A DNA stretch of 64,000 bases from JADJPO01 sp046330955. GTDB taxonomy: Bacteria; Actinomycetota; Actinomycetes; Actinomycetales; Kineosporiaceae. The stretch lies in NCBI GenBank assembly GCA_046330955.1, contig JAXLRT010000001.1, positions 1 through 64,000 on the forward strand, given 5' to 3'. Made by a program: the position numbers and the translations under genes. Shown here one piece after another: positions 25,148-33,393 of this stretch. Position 1 is the first letter of the stretch, and every line of letters starts with the position of its first letter. The notes under the pieces are model-generated. The model was not told the origin of the DNA, did no database searches, and worked only from the letters and a program-made list of their open reading frames with translations.

Positions 25148-25903
25148 TCAGTCCAGCGGGTCGGCGAAGCGACGAATCGTCTCGATCGCCTCTTCCACGT
25201 CGTCGGTCACCGTCAGCAGATCGATGTCACCGGGCGAGATCATGCCCTCGGCCGCCACCACCTCGCGGATCCAGCTGATCAGGCCACCCCAGTAGCCCGA
25301 CCCCATCAACACGATCGGGAACGAGGTCACCTTGTGGGTCTGCACCAGGGTCAGCGCCTCGAACAACTCGTCGAAGGTGCCGAACCCGCCGGGCAGCACG
25401 ATGAAGCCGGTGGCGTACTTGACGAACATGGTCTTGCGGGCGAAGAAGTAGCGGAAGTGCACGCCCAGGTCGACCCAGTCGTTCATGCCCTGCTCACGCG
25501 GCAACTCGATGCCCAGGCCCACCGAGACCCCGCCGCCCTCGATGGCGCCCTTGTTCGCCGCCTCCATGGCACCGGGGCCGCCCCCGGTGATCACCGCGTA
25601 GCCGGACTCGGCCAGCCGCCGTCCCACGAGTTGCCCGAGGGCGTAGTTCGGGTGCTCGCGCGGGGTGCGTGCCGACCCGAACACGCTGATCGCCGGGCCG
25701 AGCTCGGCCAACGCCCCGAAGCCCTCGACGAACTCGGCCTGGATGCGCATCACGCGCCACGGGTCCTGGTGCAGCCAGGAGGTCGGTCCCCGCTGATCGA
25801 GCAGGCGCTGATCGGCGGTGGTCGCAGGCACCTGAGATCCACGCAGCGTGATCGGCCCCTTGTGGTACGCGGCGCTGCGGGCGGCGGTGCGTTGTTCCGT
25901 CAT
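25148..25903 (-). CDS. LOG family protein (TIGR00730-type phosphoribohydrolase)
   Basis: A 251-residue Rossmann-fold protein. The LOG motifs are intact: GGGPGAMEAANKGAIEGGG and PGGFGTFDELFEALT. These form the nucleotide pocket in enzymes that release the base from cytokinin riboside 5'-monophosphates and similar nucleotides. It belongs to the longer group with an extra N-terminal arm. The position two genes from tag/DUF3117 and near dapE fits the mycobacterial gene Rv1205 as I recall it. The bacterial substrate is not certain. Confidence 0.88.
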   Translation of the reverse strand: MTEQRTAARSAAYHKGPITLRGSQVPATTADQRLLDQRGPTSWLHQDPWRVMRIQAEFVEGFGALAELGPAISVFGSARTPREHPNYALGQLVGRRLAESGYAVITGGGPGAMEAANKGAIEGGGVSVGLGIELPREQGMNDWVDLGVHFRYFFARKTMFVKYATGFIVLPGGFGTFDELFEALTLVQTHKVTSFPIVLMGSGYWGGLISWIREVVAAEGMISPGDIDLLTVTDDVEEAIETIRRFADPLD

Positions 25904-25993
25904 ACGCTCACTCTGGCACGGCCGCCTCCCCCATCCGGGTCGGGCGCGACTCGGTCAACACGGCAAACTGTCACAGCGCGCTACTGTTCGTCC

Positions 25994-28165
25994 GTGCAGA
26001 GTTGGCGGGCGGACTCCTCGGGCGGAGCCGGTGTGTCGGCACCCGAGCCTGCGCGCACCGCGGCCCCCCGAGCCACCGGGGGCAGGCCGGCCAATCGGCC
26101 CCGCAACGAGGTGATCGAGACCGAGCGGCTGCTCGTCCAGGGACGCTTCGGTGACCCGGTCGCGGCCCTGGCCGAACTCGAGCAGTACCTGCCCGGGCTG
26201 CAACGCCACGTGGACCCCGAGGCGTGGCCGCTGGGCCTGTACGCCCGGGCCTTCCTGATGCGGCTCGCCGGCGCCAACAAGGCCGAGGTGGTGGCCGCCT
26301 GGACCATGCTCGAGAGTGCCGCCGCCGAGCGCCAGTTGCCGGTCTGGGTCGCCATGGCCTGCGCCATGCGCGCCCGCACCCGGCTCGAGAGCGGTGAGGC
26401 CGGCGCGGCCATGGGCGACCTGGCCCGGATCCACCTGGACGCCCTGACCGACGAGTTGACCTCGATCGCCGGCTTCCGGTTGCTGGACGCCGCCGCGGCC
26501 GCCTTCGCGCGGATCCGGCTGTTCGATCGCGCGGACGACGCCCGCTCGCTGCTCGAGGCCACCATCGGTGGGCACGAGCCCCTCGACCAGGCCACCCACT
26601 GGGCGACCTGGGCCGCCGAGCTGGCCGCCCGGGCGCTGGAGCCGGTGGCCCGCGGGGCGGCCGACCCCGAGCCCCGGCTGCTCGACCGCGCCGTCCAGAT
26701 CGCCGAGCGGGTGATCGCCCTCGGGGTGAGCCCGGTGCCCGAGCCGCTGCGCCGGATCGCCAACGGCGTGCGTGCCCTGTCCGCCAGCTACCGCGGTCAG
26801 CCCACCGAGGCCCTGAAGCTGCTCGGCTCGGACGCGTTCGGCGAACCGCTCGGGTTGCAGGCGCCCGAATCCCAGCTGCTCGTGGTCGCGGCGCTGCACG
26901 CCCACACCCTGGTCGGCTCGCACGCCACCGCCCGCAGCCTGGACGAGAGCGTCTCGCGGCAGTTCGGCTCGCTACCCAACATCGTGCTCGAGGTGTGTCG
27001 CGCGCGGGAACGGCTCTGGCTCGAGCGTGAGGCCCGCGGCGACCTGAGCCGGCCCACCACCCGGCTGACCGACTTGCTGGTCCGGCTCAGTTGGCAGGGC
27101 ATGGAGCTCGCCGGCGAGACCGCCCGCCAGGCGATGGAACACCAGCTGCTGGTCACCGAGAGCCGCACCGATGCCCTCACCGGAGTCGGCAACCGCCGCG
27201 CCCTCGACGAGGAGATGGCCGCCATGCTGCGCTTCACGCAGCTGCCGGTCGCGATGGTGCTGGTCGACCTCGACGACTTCAAGCAGGTCAACGACACGTT
27301 CACCCACCTGGTCGGCGACGAGGTGCTGCGTCAGGTGGCCCGCACCCTGAGCGAGCAGGTCGGCCCCGGCGACCGGCTGGTGCGCTACGGCGGCGACGAG
27401 TTCGTCGTCCTGCTGCCGGGGGCCGGCGATGCCGAGGCGACCAAGGCGGCCCGCCGGATGTCGCGGGCGATCCACACCCTGCCGTGGGACAGCGTCGCTT
27501 CGGGGCTGCGCGTCCGGGTCACCACCGGTTGCGCGGCGCTCTACGCCCTGACCGGACGGCGCCCGGCCGCCGACGCCGAGCGACTGTTCCGGCGGGCCGA
27601 CGAGGCACTGCTCGAGGCCAAGCGCCGCAGCCGGGTGAGCCTGCCCGCCCCGGGTTCGGTGATGCCGGACGCGATCGGGGTGATGCCCGAGGAGGCCACC
27701 GAGTCCGCCGAGTCCGCGGCGCTCACCCCGCCGCCCCGCGAGCGGGCCAAGCCCACCTCGGCCAGGGCACGCAAGCGGGCCACGCCCACCGAGGGTGGCT
27801 CGACCAAGACGCCCCGAGGCAAGGGCGCCGCGTCGAGCACCACCCCGGCCCCCGCCTCGACCGCCCCCACCAGCAGCGCGCCGGCGAGCGGGGCAACGCC
27901 GCCGGCCACCGAGGTGCTCGACCTGCGCGAGGCACCAGGGACCGCCACGACCACGCCCGCGGCCGGACGCGGCGGTGACCTGAAGGCCCGGCACGCCCTG
28001 GGTGCCGTGCCGGACGACGAGCCCCCGGAGGCGACCACCGCCGAGGTCCGTCCGGGCCGGCGCAGCGGACGGCGCGCCGCGGTGATCGACCTGTCGTCCG
28101 GCCAGAGCACGGCCGCGGCGTCCTCACGCAGCTCGTCCTCGCGCTCTGCCACCCCCCGCGACTGA
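25994..28165 (+). CDS. Diguanylate cyclase (GGDEF) with helical-repeat N-terminus and disordered tail
   Basis: A soluble protein of about 723 residues. Residues 30-370 are Ala/Leu/Arg-rich helices in a TPR-like rhythm (ARAFLMRLAGANKAEVVAAW). The GGDEF domain spans about 385-530: SRTDALTGVGNRRALDEEMA opens it, LVDLDDFKQVND carries metal-binding Asp, and the catalytic GGDEF is at 466-470, so c-di-GMP synthesis is expected. The RxxD inhibitory site five residues upstream is degenerate (GPGD). About 190 Ser/Thr/Pro/Ala-rich residues end the protein. GTG 26033 has a better ribosome-binding site; with GTG 25994, a TACTGT at 25982 would make the mRNA leaderless. Confidence 0.85.
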   Translation: MQSWRADSSGGAGVSAPEPARTAAPRATGGRPANRPRNEVIETERLLVQGRFGDPVAALAELEQYLPGLQRHVDPEAWPLGLYARAFLMRLAGANKAEVVAAWTMLESAAAERQLPVWVAMACAMRARTRLESGEAGAAMGDLARIHLDALTDELTSIAGFRLLDAAAAAFARIRLFDRADDARSLLEATIGGHEPLDQATHWATWAAELAARALEPVARGAADPEPRLLDRAVQIAERVIALGVSPVPEPLRRIANGVRALSASYRGQPTEALKLLGSDAFGEPLGLQAPESQLLVVAALHAHTLVGSHATARSLDESVSRQFGSLPNIVLEVCRARERLWLEREARGDLSRPTTRLTDLLVRLSWQGMELAGETARQAMEHQLLVTESRTDALTGVGNRRALDEEMAAMLRFTQLPVAMVLVDLDDFKQVNDTFTHLVGDEVLRQVARTLSEQVGPGDRLVRYGGDEFVVLLPGAGDAEATKAARRMSRAIHTLPWDSVASGLRVRVTTGCAALYALTGRRPAADAERLFRRADEALLEAKRRSRVSLPAPGSVMPDAIGVMPEEATESAESAALTPPPRERAKPTSARARKRATPTEGGSTKTPRGKGAASSTTPAPASTAPTSSAPASGATPPATEVLDLREAPGTATTTPAAGRGGDLKARHALGAVPDDEPPEATTAEVRPGRRSGRRAAVIDLSSGQSTAAASSRSSSSRSATPRD

Positions 28166-28170
28166 CACCG

Positions 28171-29388
28171 GTGATCCTGGCGCGGTATCGGCCGCTGTTC
28201 GGCGTGCCCGGGGTGCGCCGGGCACTCTGGCTCGGCCTGGCCATCCGCACCCCGATGTGGGCGGCGAACGTGGTGCTGACACTGCACATCGTCACCACGT
28301 TGCACCGCAGCTACGGTGCCGCCGGCCTGGTGACGATGGCCGCGACGGTGGCCCTGGGCATCAGCGGTCCGTGGCGCGGCCGGCTGCTCGACCGGGTGGG
28401 GCTTCGGCGCATGCTGGCGCCCTGCCTGGCGGTGAACCTGATCTGCTGGAGCGCCGCGCCGTTCCTGCCGTTCGAGGCCCTGGTGCCGGTGGTCGCCCTG
28501 GCCGGGTTGTACGGCATCCCGGCGTTCTCGATCACCCGCCAGATGATGATGGCCGCCACCCCGCTCGACCAGCGCACCGCCGCGCACTCGCTCGAATCGG
28601 TGGCGCTCGAGGTCTCGTTCATGATCGGCCCGGCGCTCGGCGTGCTGCTGCTGACCTGGTGGCCGACGACCTGGGTGCTGCTGGGGTGCCAGCTCGGCGT
28701 CTGTGCGGGCGGGATCGCGTTGTGGCTGGCCGACCCGGCGCTGCAGCACGCCGACGAGATCGACGACCCCCACCTCACCCCGGACGCCACGGCGCCCGAG
28801 GGGTCGCATCCCGGCGTTCCCGGACGGGCGCGCCCCCTGTGGCTGACCGCTCCGGTGCCCGCCCTGCTGGGGATCAGCACCGCCACGGTGTTGCTGCTGG
28901 TGGGCAGCGACCTGAGCATCGTGGCCGCCCTGCGCGCCATGGGCCACCCCGGCGCGATCGGGCTGTTGCTGACGCTGTGGGGCGCCGGCTCGGCGATCGG
29001 CGGGGTGATCTACGGCGCGTTGCACCGGCGGCTGCCACCGGCCTGGTTGCTCGCCGGTCTGGCGCTGACCACGCTGCCCGCTGCGGCGGCCGGCGGCCCG
29101 GTCTGGTTCGGCGTCCTGATGGTGTTCGCCGGGCTGTTCTGCGCCCCCACCCTGACCGCCACCGTCGACGAACTCAGCCGGGTGGTGCCACTGGCCCAGC
29201 GCGGTGAGGCGTTGGGCTGGCAGTCCGGGGCGACCACGGCCGGCAGTGCCCTGGGGGCGCCGGTGGCCGGGTTCGCCATCGATCAGGCGGGCTGGCAGGG
29301 CGGGCTGACCCTGACCGCCCTCGTGGGATTGGCGGTCAGTCTGGCGGCGGGGTCAGCCAGCGCCGTAGCGCGTCGGCGCACCCGGTGA
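28171..29388 (+). CDS. MFS transporter
   Basis: A 405-residue integral membrane protein with about twelve predicted helices in two halves joined by an Asp/Pro-rich loop (residues 195-220). The loop between helices 2 and 3 reads GPWRGRLLDRVGLRRML, the major-facilitator signature region. The substrate is unknown; drug or metabolite export is typical. The GTG is five bases after the GGDEF stop, so it is probably co-transcribed. Its 3' end overlaps the dapE 3' end by 53 bases in convergent orientation. Confidence 0.85.
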   Translation: MILARYRPLFGVPGVRRALWLGLAIRTPMWAANVVLTLHIVTTLHRSYGAAGLVTMAATVALGISGPWRGRLLDRVGLRRMLAPCLAVNLICWSAAPFLPFEALVPVVALAGLYGIPAFSITRQMMMAATPLDQRTAAHSLESVALEVSFMIGPALGVLLLTWWPTTWVLLGCQLGVCAGGIALWLADPALQHADEIDDPHLTPDATAPEGSHPGVPGRARPLWLTAPVPALLGISTATVLLLVGSDLSIVAALRAMGHPGAIGLLLTLWGAGSAIGGVIYGALHRRLPPAWLLAGLALTTLPAAAAGGPVWFGVLMVFAGLFCAPTLTATVDELSRVVPLAQRGEALGWQSGATTAGSALGAPVAGFAIDQAGWQGGLTLTALVGLAVSLAAGSASAVARRRTR

Positions 29389-30451
29389 GCTGAGCGGCCG
29401 GGCAGCGCTCGTCGTCCCGGTGGGCCAGCAGCGGATCGCCGGGCCCGAAGTTCACCGCCGGGACGCCGAGCCGGGTGAACCGGGCGACGTCCGTCCAGCC
29501 GAACTTGGGCTTGGGCGGTTGACCGATCGCGGCGACGAACGCGGCGGCCGCCGGCTGACCCAGACCGGGCAGCGCGCCGTCCGCGGCATCGACCACCGCC
29601 ACCTCGAAGCCGTCGAAGATCTCGCGCAGGTGGGCCTCGGCGTCCGCCATGCGCCGGTCGGGGGCGAACCGGTAGTTGACGGTCACCAGGCAGTGGTCGG
29701 GGATCACGTTGCCCGCGATGCCGCCGTGGATCGCCACCGCATTGAGCCCCTCGCGGTAGGTCAGGCCGTCGATCGTCACCTCGCGCGGCAGGTAGGAGGC
29801 CAGCCGCGACAGCACCCGGCCGGCGTCGTGGATCGCGTTGTGGCCCATCCACGATCGCGCCGAGTGGCTGGCCACGCCCCGGGTGGTGACCTCGACCCGC
29901 ATGGTGCCCTGGCAGCCGCCCTCGACGGTGCCGTCGGTGGGCTCGAGCAGGACGGCGAAGTCGCCGGCGATCCAGTCCGGGTGGCGCTCGGCCAGCCGCA
30001 GCAGCCCGTTGCGCGCGGCGTCGACCTCCTCGTTGTCGTAGAAGACGTAGGTGACGTCGCGCACCGGTTCGGCGAGCGTGACGGCCAGGTGCAGCTGGAC
30101 GGCGACCCCACCCTTCATGTCGACCGTGCCGCGCCCGTGCAGCACCGCGGCGCCGTCCTCGTCGAGGATGCGCACCGGCAGGTTGGGCGTGCCGTCCGGA
30201 CGTTTCGCCAGCGGCACCGTGTCGAGATGACCGGCCAGCACCACCCGCTCGGACCGGCCGAGGTGAGTGCGCGCCACCACGGCGTCCCCGTCCCGCAGCA
30301 CCTCGAGGTGACCGGCGTCGCGCAGCACTGCCTCGACCGCGTCGGCCAGGGCGCGTTCGTTGCCGCTCACCGACTCGACGTCACAGATCACCCGGGTCAA
30401 CTCCACGACGTCGTGCACCTGCGAGGTCAGCTCGCGCGTGTTCTGCTGCAT
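29336..30451 (-). CDS. dapE: Succinyl-diaminopimelate desuccinylase
   Basis: A 371-residue M20-family metallohydrolase that removes succinate from N-succinyl-LL-diaminopimelate in lysine and peptidoglycan precursor synthesis. Metal and catalytic motifs are AGHLDTVP (first His, Asp), GRGTVDMKGG, YDNEEVDA (catalytic Glu), LLEPTDG and the C-terminal His in LLAHRDDE. The start is set by homology at ATG 30451. In M. tuberculosis dapE sits directly beside dapD as I recall. Here a toxin-antitoxin operon lies between them, and codons of about 58-84 are repeated beyond it. Confidence 0.92.
   Translation of the reverse strand: MQQNTRELTSQVHDVVELTRVICDVESVSGNERALADAVEAVLRDAGHLEVLRDGDAVVARTHLGRSERVVLAGHLDTVPLAKRPDGTPNLPVRILDEDGAAVLHGRGTVDMKGGVAVQLHLAVTLAEPVRDVTYVFYDNEEVDAARNGLLRLAERHPDWIAGDFAVLLEPTDGTVEGGCQGTMRVEVTTRGVASHSARSWMGHNAIHDAGRVLSRLASYLPREVTIDGLTYREGLNAVAIHGGIAGNVIPDHCLVTVNYRFAPDRRMADAEAHLREIFDGFEVAVVDAADGALPGLGQPAAAAFVAAIGQPPKPKFGWTDVARFTRLGVPAVNFGPGDPLLAHRDDERCPAAQLTGCADALRRWLTPPPD
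30201..30280. repeat. 80-base direct repeat, copy inside dapE
   Basis: This is the dapE segment encoding TRTHLGRSERV-type residues through HLDTVPLAKR (about codons 58-84). It matches 31169-31248 in the same orientation at 75 of 80 positions by hand count. Confidence 0.9.
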
Positions 30452-30560
30452 GCCGCGAAGGCTAGCCGGACCGCCCCCGTGGCAGGCAGCGAGGAGGCCG
30501 AGGAACCCCAACTGGGCGACATCTCGCCGTCCCGAGTCGACGGCTCGATAAGTCACCGAG

Positions 30561-30887
30561 TCACAGGTCGAGCAGGGTGCGCAGTGTGCGTTTCACCGAG
30601 AGCAGTGTCAGTTGATCGACGGTGCCGAGGCGTCGGTCGCCACGACGGACGGCAATGCTGCGCATGTGCTCGGTCTGCACATAGCTGGTTCTCGTGAGTC
30701 CGTTCTCGGGTGTCGGATCGATCTCGATACGCCACGGGTAGTCACGCTTCGTCGTCGTCAGAGGGCAGACCACGCGCAGCGGTCCCGTGAAGCGCAGCGG
30801 TGAGACGACCAAGCCGTAGTGGTCGAAGCCGGCTTCCGGGTCGACAGGTTCACCCAGGTCGAAGTGCCAGATCTCACCGGTCAGCAT
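30561..30887 (-). CDS. MazF/PemK-family toxin
   Basis: A 108-residue protein matching the MazF/PemK pattern: GEIWHFDLGEPVDPEAGFDH, GLVVSPLRF, RVVCPLTTTKRDYPWR, then SYVQTEHMRSI and a C-terminal helix. These toxins are sequence-specific endoribonucleases that stop growth when the antitoxin is lost. The ATG overlaps the end of the upstream antitoxin gene by 14 bases. The GLTRTSYVQTEHMRSI region holds the conserved Thr/Ser and Gln positions of the RNA site. It lies 110 bases from the dapE start. Confidence 0.85.
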   Translation of the reverse strand: MLTGEIWHFDLGEPVDPEAGFDHYGLVVSPLRFTGPLRVVCPLTTTKRDYPWRIEIDPTPENGLTRTSYVQTEHMRSIAVRRGDRRLGTVDQLTLLSVKRTLRTLLDL

Positions 30888-31131
30888 CGGTCGACCAGTC
30901 GCTGTCGGTCGCCCGCTGCCAGGCTTCGACCGAAGCCGCCTCGGCCTCTTCCTCCTGTACGGACCGGGACTCGTGGATCGTTTGCCACTGCCGCCAGAAG
31001 ATGTCGGCCTCCAAGAGATCCAGGGCGCGAGCGACGACGTCCTCGGCAGTGTCGACCTGGAGCTGCCTGCCCAGTTGGGCCAAGCGGTCCCTCGTCGCCT
31101 TGTTGACCCTCACCGTCGTCGTCTCTGCCAT
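30874..31131 (-). CDS. Ribbon-helix-helix antitoxin of the MazF-like toxin
   Basis: An 85-residue protein opening MAETTTVRVNKATRDRLAQL, a classic ribbon-helix-helix DNA-binding start. An acidic C-terminus (SVQEEEAEAASVEAWQRATD) would wrap the toxin. It is the first gene of the pair and overlaps the toxin gene. I use ATG 31131 rather than the frame's earlier codon because the RHH fold starts there and a -10 element lies 7 bases upstream. It should repress its own operon through the palindrome just upstream. Confidence 0.82.
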   Translation of the reverse strand: MAETTTVRVNKATRDRLAQLGRQLQVDTAEDVVARALDLLEADIFWRQWQTIHESRSVQEEEAEAASVEAWQRATDSDWSTDADR

Positions 31132-31138
31132 GCATCGC

Positions 31139-31167
31139 AGTCTACGATTTGTAGACACCCGTGGCTA
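31139..31167 (-). promoter_or_regulatory. Autoregulated promoter/operator of the toxin-antitoxin operon
   Basis: GTCTAC-gattt-GTAGAC (31140-31156) is a perfect six-base inverted repeat. Its left half contributes to a minus-strand -10 element TAGACT (31144-31139). Seven bases later comes the antitoxin ATG, so the message is probably leaderless. TAGCCA, 17 bases upstream, is a weak -35. A dimeric RHH antitoxin bound to the palindrome would block the -10. Confidence 0.6.
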
Positions 31168-31168
31168 C

Positions 31169-31248
31169 CGTTTCGCCAGCGGCACCGTGTCGAGATGACC
31201 CGCCAGCACCACCCGCTCGGACCGGCCCAGCCGGGTGCGCGCCACCAC
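31169..31248 (-). pseudogene. 80-base dapE fragment beside the toxin-antitoxin operon
   Basis: In the dapE frame this fragment reads ARTRLGRSERVVLAGHLDTV followed by PLAKR. It differs from the intact gene's segment at five bases. Three of these are silent third-position changes and two fall in one His-to-Arg codon. The pattern suggests divergence while still part of a working dapE, not decay after a local copy event. Flanking sequence shows no further dapE similarity. Confidence 0.8.
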
Positions 31249-31514
31249 GTGTCGCCTGCCAGCGTGATGGGACCACCGTGAGCTGAGTTCTGTCATGGGG
31301 ACGGTCGAGTAGCCGGACGGGCACACAAGGCAGCCATTCCCGAGCGAGGTCAGCGACCACGCACCGTCGCGAGGTCCGCGATCCGCGCCGACTTGACCCT
31401 GGGCTGACCCGCCCACCTCGACCACACCGGGCAGCGCGCAGGCCGGCTCGACAACAACGCCCGGCCGAGCACCGTCGCCATCAGCACTGTCGGACGCCGC
31501 ATAGGCTTGCGGGC
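31249..31514. other. Intergenic region before dapD
   Basis: Together with the fragment and operator it forms a 383-base gap between the antitoxin and dapD. I see no gene in it. Short minus-strand frames run through it but lack coding bias. The dapD promoter must lie here; no clear hexamers stand out. Confidence 0.5.
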
Positions 31515-32480
31515 ATGACCGCGTCCGTGACCCCGCCCACCCCTGACCGCACCGCCTGGGCGCACGGCCTGGCCACCGTCACCGACGGCGGCTCCGGGCC
31601 CGAGATCGTGCTCGACACCTGGTACCCCGCGCCCCGGCTCGGCGAGCCCGACGGCTCCCCTGCTCCGGCCGAGCTGGTGGCCCTCGCCGGCCCGGACGCC
31701 GCCCGCGGCGTGCAGCGCCGGCCGGTGACCACGGTGATCGATCTGGACGCCGCCCCCGCCGACGTGAGCGATGCCTACCTGCGCCTGCACTTGCTCTCGC
31801 ACCGGCTGGTGGCGCCGCACGGCCTGGCCATGGCGGGCATCTTCGGCGTGCTGACCAACGTGGTGTGGACCAACCGCGGCCCGTGCGCCGTCGAGGGTTT
31901 CGAGCTGACCCGGGCCCGGCTGGCGGCCACCGGGCCGGTGGTGGTGCTCGGGGTCGACAAGTTCCCGCGGATGACCGACTACGTGGTGCCGAGCGGCATC
32001 CGGATCGCCGACGCCGACCGGGTGCGCCTCGGCGCTCACCTGGCCGAGGGCACCACGGTGATGCACGAGGGGTTCGTGAACTTCAACGCCGGCACCCTGG
32101 GCGTCTCGATGGTCGAGGGCCGCATCTCGGCCGGCGTGGTGGTCGGTGACGGCTCGGACGTCGGTGGTGGCGCCTCGATCATGGGCACGCTGTCCGGCGG
32201 GGGCACCCAGGTGATCTCGATCGGACGACGCTGCCTGCTCGGCGCCAACGCCGGTATCGGCATCAGCCTGGGCGACGACTGCGTGGTCGAGGCGGGCCTG
32301 TACGTCACGGCCGGCACCAAGCTCACCCTGCTGCCCGGCGGGCAGGCCGTGAAGGCGATGGAACTGTCCGGCGCCAGTGGCCTGCTGTTCCGCCGCAACT
32401 CCCTCACCGGCGGCGTGGAAGCCGTTCCGCGGGAAGGGAAGACGGTCGAACTCAACGCTGCCCTGCACGCCAACGCATGA
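31515..32480 (+). CDS. dapD: Tetrahydrodipicolinate N-succinyltransferase, actinobacterial type
   Basis: A 321-residue enzyme that transfers succinate from succinyl-CoA to tetrahydrodipicolinate, two steps before DapE (DapC acts between). The C-terminal left-handed beta-helix shows hexapeptide rhythm (VRLGAHLAEGTTVMHEGFVN, VVVGDGSDVGGGASI, ISIGRRCLLGANAGIG). The size and the RMTDYVVPSGIRIAD segment fit the actinobacterial class, longer than the Escherichia type. The gene diverges from dapE and overlaps the next gene by four bases. Confidence 0.92.
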   Translation: MTASVTPPTPDRTAWAHGLATVTDGGSGPEIVLDTWYPAPRLGEPDGSPAPAELVALAGPDAARGVQRRPVTTVIDLDAAPADVSDAYLRLHLLSHRLVAPHGLAMAGIFGVLTNVVWTNRGPCAVEGFELTRARLAATGPVVVLGVDKFPRMTDYVVPSGIRIADADRVRLGAHLAEGTTVMHEGFVNFNAGTLGVSMVEGRISAGVVVGDGSDVGGGASIMGTLSGGGTQVISIGRRCLLGANAGIGISLGDDCVVEAGLYVTAGTKLTLLPGGQAVKAMELSGASGLLFRRNSLTGGVEAVPREGKTVELNAALHANA

Positions 32481-33379
32481 CCCGGTGGCTGCGGACCATC
32501 GTGGTTCTGGTGGTCGTCGTGCTGGCACTCGGCGCGGGCTGGGTGTGGCTGCGCGGCGTCCTGGATCGGATGACCCTGCTGCCCGGCTGCTCGGCCACGG
32601 CGCTGGGCACGACGGCGGTGCTCGACCCCGAGCAGTCCGGCAACGCCGCCGTGATCGCCGCGGTGGCGGTGGATCGTGGCCTGCCGGGGCGGGCGGCGAC
32701 GATCGGCATCGCCACGGCGCTGCAGGAGTCCAAGCTGCGCAACGTCGACTACGGCGACCGGGACTCGGTGGGGCTGTTCCAGCAGCGTCCCTCGCAGGGC
32801 TGGGGCACCGCCGCGCAGATCATGGACCCGGTCTACGCCACCAACGCGTTCTACGACGTGCTGGTCAAGATCGAGGGCTACCAGAGCCTGCCGATCACCA
32901 AGGCCGCCCAGAAGGTGCAGCGCTCGGCCTTCCCTTCGGCGTACGCGGCGCACGAGACCGAGGCCCGGGCGTTCGCCTCGGCGCTGTCCGGCTACTCCGA
33001 GGCGGCGCTGACCTGCCGCTTGCGCGAGCCCGAGGGGCTGGCACGCGAAGCGGCGGACGCCGGCGGGCTGACCGCCCGCTCGCGGGCGGTGATCACCGCG
33101 GCCACCGCCGAGACCGGTCGCACCGGGGCCGCGGCACCCGCCGGTGAGGACGACGCCGCCGGCACCGCGGTGCGGTTCGCCCTGACCGGGGCCGAGTCGA
33201 CGCGGATGTCGTGGGCCCTGGCGCAGTGGGCCGTGGCCCGGGCGAACGGCCTGAACGTGGTGGCGGTCGAGGTGGGTGGTCGACGGTGGCAACGCGATCA
33301 CTCGAAGGACGGCTGGACCCGGTTCGAGGCCGCGCCGCCCGCCGGCACCGTGATCGTCCGGGTGGCCGCCGGCGGTTGA
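32477..33379 (+). CDS. Membrane-anchored protein with a transglycosylase-like domain
   Basis: A 300-residue protein with one N-terminal membrane helix (TIVVLVVVVLALGAGWVWL) and an outside domain. That domain contains IATALQESKLRNVDYGDRDS, GLFQQRPSQGWG and ATNAFYDVLVKI, a lysozyme-like/lytic transglycosylase pattern common in actinobacterial surface proteins; the Glu in QES is the candidate catalytic acid. The C-terminal domain is alpha/beta and unrecognised. The ATG overlaps the dapD stop (ATGA), tying a wall-cutting-type protein to the DAP pathway. Confidence 0.7.
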   Translation: MTRWLRTIVVLVVVVLALGAGWVWLRGVLDRMTLLPGCSATALGTTAVLDPEQSGNAAVIAAVAVDRGLPGRAATIGIATALQESKLRNVDYGDRDSVGLFQQRPSQGWGTAAQIMDPVYATNAFYDVLVKIEGYQSLPITKAAQKVQRSAFPSAYAAHETEARAFASALSGYSEAALTCRLREPEGLAREAADAGGLTARSRAVITAATAETGRTGAAAPAGEDDAAGTAVRFALTGAESTRMSWALAQWAVARANGLNVVAVEVGGRRWQRDHSKDGWTRFEAAPPAGTVIVRVAAGG

Positions 33380-33393
33380 CCACCGGGCGCACC

